Source of the DNA: an uncultured Blautia sp.
GTDB lineage: Bacteria > Bacillota > Clostridia > Lachnospirales > Lachnospiraceae
Reading direction: 5' to 3'
Assembly (NCBI GenBank): GCA_900539525.1
Contig: UQCM01000008.1
Span: forward strand, 1 to 64,000
DNA: 64,000 bases
Of the stretch, positions 53,904-62,020 are shown one piece after another; position 1 is the first letter of the stretch; the number at the start of each line of letters is the position of its first letter. The position numbers and the translations under genes were made by a program. The notes under the pieces are model-generated. The model was not told where the DNA came from. It made no database searches and saw nothing but the letters and a program-made list of their open reading frames with translations.

Positions 53904-53922
53904 ACATGTCTGTTACCTGCTG

Positions 53923-55062
53923 TCAGTTTCCAAGCCTCGCTACATTGGGATCTTCCGCAAATCCGGAAGCATTGTACAGAAACAGTACATCCGTATAATC
54001 CTTTCCCTCCATATATTCCCTCAGACTCTCATTAAAATACCTGAGATCCACGAAGTCCACCTCTGAAAAATCCCGGAAGGTAAAGGGCAGGAAACAGTGT
54101 GCATAAGAATCCTTGATCACGAGCAGCCGCCTGTCACTGCCATTTTCGATCGTCCCTTCCACCACCGGCTGGTTTCCTCCAAAATACAGGCTGTATTTAT
54201 CCTTTGTCTGAAGCGCCTCCCAGTTGTACAGGTCTGTCTTCGCTTCTTTTCTGTTATACAGAAGCGAATAGGGTGCTTCGTCCTTCAGGCGGAAGATCTC
54301 GATGGAATCGTATCCCACATCACCGCCCACCTTCGCCTCGATGGTTCCCTGAAACTCCTCTGTCACCGTCTCGATCCGGTAATCCGAAAGGGAGGGAGGA
54401 TTCAGGCCTTTTTCCCCTGCCCATGCCTCATACACATACCATGCCGCCAGTGTCTTCCAGTGATGATCCGTCTTGTAATAAAGATCTTCGCTGCTGTGCT
54501 CCTTTAACACTGCTTCACTGTCAAACCAGGTTCCCTCCGGAAGTGCCTCTTCGATCTGCTTCAGATAGACACTCTCGTCATAAGGAGACGCATAAGGTGG
54601 CAGCTTTTCCTTCAGGATATCCACTGCATTTGGCACCACCATCGCTGTCACATGGCCTTCTCCGTACCTGTCCTTCATCTCTTTCATAAAGTCAGCCAGG
54701 CTGCCGATATTCCTCCGGGCCGTATCCCCGGTAAAGCTGTCCGTATGCTTTTCGATCAGATACCCGTCCTTTGCAAAATAGATATCATTGCTCTCCTGCT
54801 TGAAGGTCGCCCGCTCCACCGCCGTTTTCACACCGATCCACTGATCCCGGAAAAGAAACTGATCGGTGATATAGCTTTCATAATCCTTTGCAAACGTTCC
54901 GCTGAAATAGGAATCCACAGAGAGCCCCGGCATCTGAGCCAGTGTCCTGTTTTCCCGATCCGAAAACTCCTTCTCAGGCGCCAGCAGGCTCGCCGCCGTA
55001 ACTCCAAAGATCAGCAGATTAAAAATAACTATAAGCGTAATATTTTGTCTTCTATTCTTCAT
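53923..55062 (-). CDS. DHHW-family extracytoplasmic acyltransferase partner
   Basis: 379 residues. One N-terminal membrane anchor (ITLIVIFNLLIFGVTAASLLA), then an AlgX/AlgJ-like SGNH-fold domain whose signature is YYKTDHHWKTLAAW. The C-terminal segment LVIKDSYAHCFLPF carries the Ser/Asp typical of the GxSxS-like nucleophile block of this family. Such proteins transfer acyl groups from an MBOAT partner to surface glycans. MBOAT lies directly upstream. The start is one of two adjacent ATGs (55065/55062) after GGAGG; 55062 has better spacing. Confidence 0.82.
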   Translation of the reverse strand: MKNRRQNITLIVIFNLLIFGVTAASLLAPEKEFSDRENRTLAQMPGLSVDSYFSGTFAKDYESYITDQFLFRDQWIGVKTAVERATFKQESNDIYFAKDGYLIEKHTDSFTGDTARRNIGSLADFMKEMKDRYGEGHVTAMVVPNAVDILKEKLPPYASPYDESVYLKQIEEALPEGTWFDSEAVLKEHSSEDLYYKTDHHWKTLAAWYVYEAWAGEKGLNPPSLSDYRIETVTEEFQGTIEAKVGGDVGYDSIEIFRLKDEAPYSLLYNRKEAKTDLYNWEALQTKDKYSLYFGGNQPVVEGTIENGSDRRLLVIKDSYAHCFLPFTFRDFSEVDFVDLRYFNESLREYMEGKDYTDVLFLYNASGFAEDPNVARLGN

Positions 55063-55151
55063 CATGCCTCCATAGTAATAGTAACCGTCATGCCCGATCA
55101 CTTACCGTTTCACTGGTCTGATTTCCGGTAAAGCTTTCCAGGTGGATCACA

Positions 55152-56576
55152 CTAGAACCTGAAATATAAAAACGGGTTGTAGGTCGCATCCACCAGATAA
55201 GCCACTGCGATCACGAAAATACCGACACAGAATGCACAGCGCAGAACCGTCTGTGCCACACCGCCCTCCTTCAGGCGGGAAAGTACTCTCAGTGCCCACG
55301 TTCCGGGCAGACGGGTACTTCCCAGTACCAGGATCACCAGCAGTACCGCATAGTTGTACAACAGATAAATCGTCTCGGAATTCAGGAAGCCTGCCCCGTA
55401 TCCGCCAAACATTGCTCTTAACCAGGAGCCGCACAGAGACAGATCCTCACTTTTGAAAAGTACCCATCCGATCACGACAACAAAAAGGGTATACAGATTC
55501 TGCAGGCCGCCGGGCAGCTTTTTCATCCATTTTCCAATTACAAACTTTTCCAGGATCAGGAACGCACCGTAGTACACGCCCCACAATACATAATTCCAGT
55601 GTGCCCCATGCCAGATTCCTGTCAGCATCCATACCACAAGAATATTCCGTATCTGTTTTGCCATTCCTTCCCGGTTTCCGCCCAGCGGAATATACACATA
55701 TTCCCGGAACCAGGAGCCTAAGGAAATATGCCAGCGTCTCCAGAATTCCGTGATGCTTTTTGATATGTAGGGATGGTCAAAGTTCTCCAGGAAATGAAAT
55801 CCAAACATTTTTCCAAGGCCGATGGCCATATCCGAGTATCCTGAGAAATCGAAATAAATCTGGAAGGTGTAGGCAATCGCCCCCAGCCACGCAGTCGCTG
55901 CCGGCATGCTCTCCATGGGCATCGCCAGCACCGTGTCGCAGAGAACACCGATATTATTCGCCAGCAGTACCTTCTTTCCGACACCTGCCATAAACCGCTG
56001 GATACCATCTGCAAAATCATCCGCATTTTCGCGGTTTTCCTGCATCATCTGTTCTGCAATCGTCTTGTACTGTACGATCGGTCCGGCAATCAGCTGCGGG
56101 AACATCGAGACATAGGTTCCATAATTGATCCAGTTCTTCTGCACCTTCGTCGCTCCCCGGTACACATCGATCGTATAGGACATGGTCTGGAAGGTAAAGA
56201 AGGAAATTCCGATCGGAAGCGGAATATTCAGAAGCGGCAGCCTTGTACCAAACAGAGCGTTCACCGTTCCCAGAAGAAAATCCGCATACTTAAAGAAGGC
56301 CAGAATACTCAGATTGACTACCACAGAAAACAGCAGCGCTGCCCTGGCCTTTTTCATCTCTCCGCTTTCTTTAAACCGGTCGATCAGGCGGCCCACCGTA
56401 TAATCCATCGTAATGGAAAAGAGCATCAGGAACACATATTTCGGCTCTCCCCATGCATAAAAAAACAGGCTGAAAACAAACAGTATCACATTTCGTATTT
56501 TTCTCGGAGCAATAAAATACAGGATCAGTACAACTGGTAAAAACCGGAACATGAATAACAAACTGCTAAAAACCAT
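55152..56576 (-). CDS. MBOAT family O-acyltransferase
   Basis: 474-residue polytopic membrane protein of the AlgI/DltB/PatA type with some ten helices. The catalytic His motif is in LTGIWHGAHWNYVLWG, with FHFLENFDHPY and FWRRWHISLGSWFREYVYIPLGG being the conserved cytosolic segments. It moves acyl groups across the membrane to a partner that modifies cell-wall or capsular polysaccharide. The DHHW gene follows after 89 bases in the same direction. Confidence 0.92.
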   Translation of the reverse strand: MVFSSLLFMFRFLPVVLILYFIAPRKIRNVILFVFSLFFYAWGEPKYVFLMLFSITMDYTVGRLIDRFKESGEMKKARAALLFSVVVNLSILAFFKYADFLLGTVNALFGTRLPLLNIPLPIGISFFTFQTMSYTIDVYRGATKVQKNWINYGTYVSMFPQLIAGPIVQYKTIAEQMMQENRENADDFADGIQRFMAGVGKKVLLANNIGVLCDTVLAMPMESMPAATAWLGAIAYTFQIYFDFSGYSDMAIGLGKMFGFHFLENFDHPYISKSITEFWRRWHISLGSWFREYVYIPLGGNREGMAKQIRNILVVWMLTGIWHGAHWNYVLWGVYYGAFLILEKFVIGKWMKKLPGGLQNLYTLFVVVIGWVLFKSEDLSLCGSWLRAMFGGYGAGFLNSETIYLLYNYAVLLVILVLGSTRLPGTWALRVLSRLKEGGVAQTVLRCAFCVGIFVIAVAYLVDATYNPFLYFRF

Positions 56577-56649
56577 ACTTACCTCACATCTGTCTTTCTA
56601 ACTTTGATGATGCCAGCAATTCCGCAATCCTGCCGGCTTTAATTAATTT

Positions 56650-56676
56650 GATGTTGGGGTCAAAAGTATTTGACCC
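56650..56676. repeat. GGGGCAAATGC hairpin repeat, inverted copy 3
   Basis: GATGTTGGGGTCAAAAGTAT then TTGACCC; its complement matches copies at 9223 and 25779 with a few changes. It stands immediately beside another element at 56685. Confidence 0.55.
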
Positions 56677-56684
56677 TTTGACCC

Positions 56685-56848
56685 TAGTGTACTGACACGT
56701 TCATATTTCAACTAATTGACTTGCCTGTTTTTCCATCGAGCTGCGTTGACTTCAATCGACGATGCCACCGCATCGCCTCATTCAGTCTCCTTGTCGATGA
56801 AAAAACATTCTGCGTCATTAGTTTGAAAATGAATGTGTCAGTACACTA
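56685..56848. repeat. 164-bp element with TAGTGTACTGACAC inverted ends
   Basis: Inverted ends TAGTGTACTGACAC extend to about 35 bp with few mismatches (then TTCAT, TTCAA, CTAAT). The interior is non-coding. Structure fits a MITE. The rest of 56577-56991 holds the repeat at 56650 and the SGNH promoter and leader. Confidence 0.72.
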
Positions 56849-56884
56849 GCATCATTAATTTTTTTTTACGATTTGAAAAAACTA

Positions 56885-56912
56885 TTTACAATTACGGGGT
56901 TTATTATATAAT
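56885..56912 (+). promoter_or_regulatory. Candidate SGNH hydrolase promoter
   Basis: TTTACA (56885-56890), 16-base spacer, TATAAT (56907-56912). The leader then carries a small AACTC...GAGTT hairpin near 56945-56968. Confidence 0.68.
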
Positions 56913-56991
56913 AGAGTCGAGGAAAAAACAAACTAATTTTTATTAACTCTCCGGCTCCGGGGAGTTACAACGATTCATTAGGGGAGAACAT

Positions 56992-57948
56992 ATGGCACAT
57001 CAGAAAAAGCGCAAACGGCAGCAACCTGGCCGTTTTCTTAATATGCTTATTTTAATCTTCATTGTATTGATTGTGTTTGAAGGGAATCTGCTGATCAATA
57101 TCTTTCGAAAAGACAGCCTGAGATCACAGGTAAACTCACAGATCGATGAAATTCTCGCAGACAGTAAGAAAGAGGAAACAGAGCTTTCTGCTGAATCCGA
57201 GACACCGGCTGCCGTGACACCGGAAACGAATTCCGTGACACCGGCTGCTCCGGCCAACCCGGCAATCGCAGCCCTGCAGGCGACACCGGTAGATGATTCC
57301 TACTTCGCAGATGCGGTTTTCATCGGTGACTCTCGAATGGAAGGTTTTCGCAACCAGTCCGGCATAACGCAGGGTACATTCCTGACAGGTGTGGGTATGG
57401 ATGTCATCAATATCTTTGAAAAACCGTACATCTATATGTACAATGAATACATCACCGTGTATCAGGCTCTGATCAATACCCACTATAAAAAGGTCTACGT
57501 AATGCTGGGAACAAATGACCTGGGAGAACCGGATTTTAATGACTTCAAGGAAAACTACCGGGTCTGCCTGGGCGAGATCAAAAAACTGGCACCGGATGCC
57601 ATCATCTACGTGATCAGTGTTGCCTATGTCGAAGAAGCCAAGGTTGAAGATTCTACCTATGTAAATAACCGGAACATAGACGCAGTAAACGAAAAGATAC
57701 TGGAGCTCTGTGAATCAGAAGGTTATTATTACGTCGATATCAACGAAGTCCTGTCAAACGGGAACCACTCCCTGACAGAAGGTGCAACCAGTGACGGCGT
57801 ACATATGTATGACTCCTACTGCAAGATCTGGCTGGAGTATTTAAAGAACCACTACGTCCCGGAGAATGACATTCCCCGTCCTTCCGGAACAGAATCTTCC
57901 CCCGAATCGGAAACACAGTCGGAAACCTCCTCAGAAACAGCTCTGTGA
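56992..57948 (+). CDS. Membrane-anchored SGNH/GDSL hydrolase
   Basis: 318 residues. A basic N-terminus and one membrane helix (about 15-36), then a Ser/Pro/Ala-rich linker, then an SGNH domain: Ser114 in FIGDSRMEGF, Asn175 in MLGTNDLG, Asp268 and His271 in SDGVHM. The tail (about 297-318) is Ser/Glu/Thr-rich. It probably removes or transfers acyl groups on surface glycans, consistent with the MBOAT/DHHW genes on the other side of the divergent region. GGGGAGAACAT sets the start. Confidence 0.87.
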   Translation: MAHQKKRKRQQPGRFLNMLILIFIVLIVFEGNLLINIFRKDSLRSQVNSQIDEILADSKKEETELSAESETPAAVTPETNSVTPAAPANPAIAALQATPVDDSYFADAVFIGDSRMEGFRNQSGITQGTFLTGVGMDVINIFEKPYIYMYNEYITVYQALINTHYKKVYVMLGTNDLGEPDFNDFKENYRVCLGEIKKLAPDAIIYVISVAYVEEAKVEDSTYVNNRNIDAVNEKILELCESEGYYYVDINEVLSNGNHSLTEGATSDGVHMYDSYCKIWLEYLKNHYVPENDIPRPSGTESSPESETQSETSSETAL

Positions 57949-58041
57949 AATGACGGCTGTACCCGGTATAGCGTCACAAAATCATGAGCTTTTAACCCTG
58001 GCATCAACATCATATAACAAAAACAAAAAGGAGATTGTATT

Positions 58042-58518
58042 ATGAAGAAGTATTTATCTGTCACACTCGCAGCTCTTATGCTGATCCTGTCACTCACCGC
58101 CTGCGGCGGAAACACTCCAAAGGAAGTAAACGTAAGCGCAGCCGATCTGGCCGGTCAGCTGTCCGAAACGGTAAGCGACGGTACGCTTTCCTCTGAACCG
58201 GTGGTATCTGATATCCTCGCATCCACCTACTTTATCGACATGGAGCAGGTAGAGGACAGTGCTGCTTACATGAGCACAGGTGCTACCTCCTGTGAGGTTG
58301 CCGTTGTGAAATGCAAAGACAGCAGCTATACCTCCGAAGTCCAGGATCTTTTCAAATCCCGCGTAGAGAACCGTTCAGAACTGTTCGCAAGCTATGCACC
58401 GGAGGAAGTAAAGAAGCTGGATGCAGCCATTATCAAGGTATCCGGAAACTACGTGGTACTCTGCGTAACGGATGATACAGCAAAGGCAGAAAGCATCCTG
58501 AAAAAAGCAGGATTCTAA
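58042..58518 (+). CDS. DUF4358-type lipoprotein
   Basis: 158 residues. Signal peptide with lipobox LTACGG, so it should be lipidated at Cys21 and exported. The mature part resembles DUF4358 proteins found next to MBOAT/SGNH genes in Clostridia. The role is unknown. It follows the SGNH gene by 93 bases; AAAAAGGAGATTGTATT precedes the start. Confidence 0.8.
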   Translation: MKKYLSVTLAALMLILSLTACGGNTPKEVNVSAADLAGQLSETVSDGTLSSEPVVSDILASTYFIDMEQVEDSAAYMSTGATSCEVAVVKCKDSSYTSEVQDLFKSRVENRSELFASYAPEEVKKLDAAIIKVSGNYVVLCVTDDTAKAESILKKAGF

Positions 58519-58593
58519 GAATCATCCATTCTATTCTGAAAGAAAAGAAAGCTCCGGCGCATTGCAGGAGTACGCCAGAGCATACTTAAAAAA

Positions 58594-58635
58594 AGAATCA
58601 GGCGGCAGGACATCAGATACCTGCCGCCTGATTCT
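58594..58635. terminator. Bidirectional terminator between DUF4358 gene and hydF
   Basis: Perfect 16-bp arms, AGAATCAGGCGGCAGG and complement, around a 10-base loop, with a T-rich tail on the plus strand (TTTT) and AAAAAAAG (T-run on minus) on the other side. Confidence 0.88.
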
Positions 58636-58639
58636 TTTC

Positions 58640-59848
58640 CTATATCACAGTGCCCTCTGGGGATGTGTACTCAATTCCATCCAGACTCCTCTTCAGAATC
58701 CCGTTCATATAAGCGATCAGAATTCCATAATTAACAATTGGAATCCCCGCATCCGCGGCACATGCGATCCGGTAACGCATCTCCCTGGCATTCAGGGTAC
58801 ATCCTCCACAATGTACGATCATCTTGTATGGTGACAGGTCTTCAGGAAACTCCACACCGCTGGTAAATGAAAATTCCGGTTCCTTCCCAGTGTATTCCCG
58901 GATCCAGCGGGGCAGCTTTACCGTACCGATATCGTCACACTGCCGGTGATGGGTACAGCCTTCGGAAATCAGGATCTTATCTCCGTCCTCAAGCTTCTCC
59001 AGAGCTTTTACACCTTCCACAAAGGGCTCCAGTTCCCCTTTATATCTGGCAAACAGAATCGAAAAGGAAGTAAGCCTGATGTCTTCGGGCGTATCCTCTG
59101 CCACCTGCCGGAAGGCCTGGCTGTCCGTGATCACCAGCCTCGGTTTCTTTCCCAGACATGCCAGTGTATCTTTCAGTTCATTCTCCTTTACGACAATGGA
59201 AACGGCATTCGCCTCCAGAATATCCCGTATCGTCTGCTGCTGGGGCAGGATCAGCCTCCCCTTTGGCGCCGCTTTATCGATGGGCACAACAAGCACCACG
59301 AAATCGGACGGTTCAAGAAGATCCGAGACGATTCTTCTCCCCTGATTTTCATCCGGCACCTGTCGTGCGATCAGCTCCTTCAGTTCCCATATATGTTCGC
59401 CCGTCTTACTGCTGACTGCAATATAATTCTCACCTTCCGGAAGTGTGATTTCTGCCAGGTCCATTTTATTGAATACGACCACCCACGGGATCTGCTTCTT
59501 TCGGATCCGCTGAAGCAGTGTCTCATCCTCCTCTGTCATCCCTTCCGTGCCGTCCACCACCAGAACCGCTATATCTGTCTTGTTCAGGACCTGATAGCTC
59601 TTCTTTACCCTGAGGCTTCCAAGCTCTCCCTCATCATCAATTCCCGGCGTATCGATCATGACCACCGGCCCTAACGGAAGAAGCTCCATCGCCTTTGACA
59701 CCGGATCGGTTGTCGTCCCCTTTACATCGGATACTATGGCCAGGCTCTGTCCCGTCAATGCATTGATCACACTCGATTTACCGGCATTTCTCTTTCCGAA
59801 AATACCGATATGCACCCTCTCCGCGGAAGGTGTACTGTTCATTCCCAT
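58640..59848 (-). CDS. hydF: [FeFe]-hydrogenase maturation GTPase HydF
   Basis: 402 residues; the scaffold that assembles and delivers the 2Fe subcluster to HydA. GTPase domain with P-loop GKRNAGKSS (18-26), DTPG and NKMD; C-terminal iron-sulfur site CTHHRQC...HCGGC. GGGAGAGGATGCG lies before the start. It is the third gene of TM1266-hydG-hydF; hydE and hydA are not in the window. Confidence 0.95.
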   Translation of the reverse strand: MGMNSTPSAERVHIGIFGKRNAGKSSVINALTGQSLAIVSDVKGTTTDPVSKAMELLPLGPVVMIDTPGIDDEGELGSLRVKKSYQVLNKTDIAVLVVDGTEGMTEEDETLLQRIRKKQIPWVVVFNKMDLAEITLPEGENYIAVSSKTGEHIWELKELIARQVPDENQGRRIVSDLLEPSDFVVLVVPIDKAAPKGRLILPQQQTIRDILEANAVSIVVKENELKDTLACLGKKPRLVITDSQAFRQVAEDTPEDIRLTSFSILFARYKGELEPFVEGVKALEKLEDGDKILISEGCTHHRQCDDIGTVKLPRWIREYTGKEPEFSFTSGVEFPEDLSPYKMIVHCGGCTLNAREMRYRIACAADAGIPIVNYGILIAYMNGILKRSLDGIEYTSPEGTVI

Positions 59849-59878
59849 CGCATCCTCTCCCTTCTTCAGCCCGGGTAC

Positions 59879-61297
59879 TCAGAACCTGAAATCTCTCTGT
59901 CCGCGGGCGATCTCTTCCAGATGGCGCTTGGCAATCTCTCTCGTCTTCTCTCTCGGCACCTTTTCAATCTCTCTGGCGATCAGTTCTTCTCCGATCCGCT
60001 TCGTATCCTCCGAAGCATAGTCCTCCAGATATTCCTTCAGCGTCATCAGTGCATTCGGATGACAGCAGTTCTGGATCTGTCCGCTCTTGCACAGGCTCAT
60101 AAAACGGTCTCCCGTACGGCCCTCCCGATAGCAGGCCGTACAGAAGCTCGGAATATATCCAAGGCGCATCAGCCAGTTAACGACCTCATCGAGCGAACGC
60201 GTATCACTGATATCAAACTGTGCGGAATTCTCCTCCTCAGGTTCTTCCTCCGCGTAGCCTCCCACGCTGGTTCTGGAGCCTCCGCTGATCTGGGAAACAC
60301 CCAGATGCAGCACACGCTCTCTGCATTTCTGGCTCTCCCGTGTGGAGATGATCATGCCGGTATAGGGAACTGCGATCCGGATGCATGCCACGATCTTCGC
60401 AAAGGTATCATCATCGATGCCATTATCAAACATATCCGGATCGATATCATCCGCACGCCGGATACGCGGCACACTGATCGTATGCGGACCCACACCGTGC
60501 ACTGCCTCCAGATGCTCCGCATGCATCAGCAGCCCGACAAATTCATAACGGTACAGCTCCAGACCAAAGAGTACACCGATACCCACATCATCAATACCAC
60601 CCTCCATGGCTCTGTCCATGGCCTCTGTGTGATAGGCGTAATCATGCTTCGGTCCGGTGGGATGAAGCTTTTCGTAGCTCTCCTTATGATAGGTCTCCTG
60701 GAAAAGAATATAGGTTCCGATGCCTGCCTCCTTCAGCTTCCGGTAATTCTCCACAGTCGTCGCCGCAATATTCACATTCACGCGTCGGATCGCGCCATTT
60801 TTGTGCTTAATCCCATAGATCGTCTTGATACTTTCCAGCACATATTCGATCGGGTTATTCACCGGATCTTCTCCTGTCTCCAGTGCCAGACGCTTATGCC
60901 CCATATCCTGCAGTGCAATGACCTCTTTCCGGATCTCCTCCTGGGTCAGCTTCTTTCTGGCGATATGTTTGTTCTTTGCGTGGTACGGACAGTAAACACA
61001 GCCGTTCACACAATAATTCGAGAGATAAAGCGGCGCAAACATGACGATCCTGTTTCCGTAAAAGTCCTTTTTGATCTGCTCTGCCAGGGCATAGATCTCC
61101 TGGTTCTTTTCCTCAATATCGCAGTCCAGCAGCACAGCCGCCTCCCGGTAGGAAAGCCCTTTCCTCTCTCTCGCCTTCGCGAGGATCTGATCGATCAGCT
61201 CTGCATTGTGCCGGTTCTTCTCTGCATACTCCAGCGTGTCCAGAATCTCCTGGTGGTCAATAAACTCCTCTGCTTTCATTGATTTTGCCTGATACAT
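59879..61297 (-). CDS. hydG: [FeFe]-hydrogenase H-cluster radical SAM maturase HydG
   Basis: 472 residues; cleaves tyrosine to give the CO and cyanide ligands of the H-cluster. The radical SAM motif is Cys96, Cys100, Cys103 (CVNGCVYC), with a second cluster near the C-terminus in FCTACYREGRTGDRFMSLC. The start at 61297 is set by AGGAGGATATGTGT, agreeing with the normal length; the longer frame from 61495 runs antisense-free through the upstream repeat and TM1266 gene and is rejected. Confidence 0.96.
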   Translation of the reverse strand: MYQAKSMKAEEFIDHQEILDTLEYAEKNRHNAELIDQILAKARERKGLSYREAAVLLDCDIEEKNQEIYALAEQIKKDFYGNRIVMFAPLYLSNYCVNGCVYCPYHAKNKHIARKKLTQEEIRKEVIALQDMGHKRLALETGEDPVNNPIEYVLESIKTIYGIKHKNGAIRRVNVNIAATTVENYRKLKEAGIGTYILFQETYHKESYEKLHPTGPKHDYAYHTEAMDRAMEGGIDDVGIGVLFGLELYRYEFVGLLMHAEHLEAVHGVGPHTISVPRIRRADDIDPDMFDNGIDDDTFAKIVACIRIAVPYTGMIISTRESQKCRERVLHLGVSQISGGSRTSVGGYAEEEPEEENSAQFDISDTRSLDEVVNWLMRLGYIPSFCTACYREGRTGDRFMSLCKSGQIQNCCHPNALMTLKEYLEDYASEDTKRIGEELIAREIEKVPREKTREIAKRHLEEIARGQRDFRF

Positions 61298-61326
61298 ACA
61301 CATATCCTCCTGATTTAGAAATTGAG

Positions 61327-61392
61327 GTAACTGTTCAGAACCCGTTCGCAAAACCGCCTCTCCCGGGCTTTCTTTTTCTTCTGAACAGTTAC
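61327..61392. repeat. 66-bp GTAACTGTTCAGAA element with perfect inverted ends
   Basis: GTAACTGTTCAGAA and TTCTGAACAGTTAC are perfect 14-bp inverted ends. The core carries the GAGGCGGTTTTGCGAA module in reverse orientation. It lies in the gap between the TM1266 gene and hydG and contains the TM1266 stop codon. Confidence 0.68.
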
Positions 61393-61640
61393 TGATTGAG
61401 TTTTGAATAAATGGTTTTACTTGTGACTCCGGGAAGCATTCCCAGCTTTCCTGACAGGGCACTGATCCTGTCCTGCGGTGCATCCAGGATAACACAGATT
61501 ACAGACACTCCCTTCTGACGGTACGGCACTCCCATACGGCCTACTACATCGTCTGCATACTGGTGGAGGATCCTGTTCAGCTCCTCTGATGCATCATTAT
61601 TCTCGATAATAATAGAAATCACGGCAATTCTTGTCTCCAT
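61389..61640 (-). CDS. TM1266-family iron-only hydrogenase system regulator
   Basis: 83-residue ferredoxin-like (ACT/NikR-C-like) protein, ETRIAVISIIIENND at the start and LPGVTSKTIYSKLNQ at the end, of the TM1266 family that almost always neighbours hydrogenase maturases. A regulatory role is assumed, but there is no DNA-binding domain. AAAAAGGAGACAGACG gives the start. Its TAA stop is in a dispersed repeat end. Confidence 0.88.
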   Translation of the reverse strand: METRIAVISIIIENNDASEELNRILHQYADDVVGRMGVPYRQKGVSVICVILDAPQDRISALSGKLGMLPGVTSKTIYSKLNQ

Positions 61641-61700
61641 CGTCTGTCTCCTTTTTGTTTTTCGAATGGGCTATGAACAGTTACCCTTTTCGTTAAAATG

Positions 61701-61729
61701 GAAAAAGTGCGCCCAAAAGGGCGCACTTT
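61701..61729 (-). terminator. Leader terminator before the hydrogenase maturation genes
   Basis: Arms AAAGTGCGCCC (61704-61714) and GGGCGCACTTT (61719-61729) with TTTTTCC following on the minus strand, about 60 bases before the TM1266 start and about 80 bases after the predicted transcription start. Confidence 0.82.
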
Positions 61730-61810
61730 ACCTGTCATCTATAACCTGCACCCCTTTCCCCTCAGGACGTACCTTTGAGGTCTGGTAGTTCTTCTTCTGT
61801 TTCTTATCAC
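61730..61810 (-). promoter_or_regulatory. Unidentified structured 5' leader
   Basis: Between promoter and terminator the minus strand holds a CCTCA...TGAGG stem and purine-rich joins (GGGGAAAGGGG). It does not match any riboswitch class I can recall. The promoter-aptamer-terminator layout suggests an attenuator or riboswitch, but this is not proven. Confidence 0.45.
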
Positions 61811-61816
61811 ACAAAC

Positions 61817-61845
61817 AGTATACAGGAAATAGCCGGAAATTACAA
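61817..61845 (-). promoter_or_regulatory. Candidate promoter of the TM1266-hydG-hydF operon
   Basis: Minus-strand TTGTAA (61840-61845), 17-base spacer, TATACT (61817-61822). Confidence 0.68.
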
Positions 61846-61884
61846 TACAGACTCCTGTGAATCACAACTTTTTTTAAGCCGGAA

Positions 61885-61913
61885 TTGAAATTCTTCTTCC
61901 GGTAGAATATAAT
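61885..61913 (+). promoter_or_regulatory. Candidate pduL promoter
   Basis: TTGAAA (61885-61890), 17-base spacer, TATAAT (61908-61913), back to back with the hydrogenase promoter. The following leader contains fragments of two repeat families (GCGAAGCACGGAAAAATC, GAAGGCATCATGG). Confidence 0.72.
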
Positions 61914-62020
61914 AAACAGGAATATTCTGATGCCAGGGTCAATGGGATCGCGAAGCACGGAAAAATCCGAAGGCATCATGGAATACATTTGCATAAAAAA
62001 CACATACAGAGGTGAAAATC

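Noticed and set aside
59810..61282. 490-codon open frame antisense to hydG
   Set aside because: Composition is His/Gln/Leu-rich antisense shadow; hydG on the other strand is certain.
61297..61495. N-terminal extension of hydG to 538 residues
   Set aside because: The extension reads through a repeat and part of the TM1266 gene in another frame; the 61297 start has a strong RBS and gives the normal family length.
62012..62020. GTG start for pduL
   Set aside because: The GTG overlaps the ribosome-binding site AGAGGTG of the ATG at 62021.
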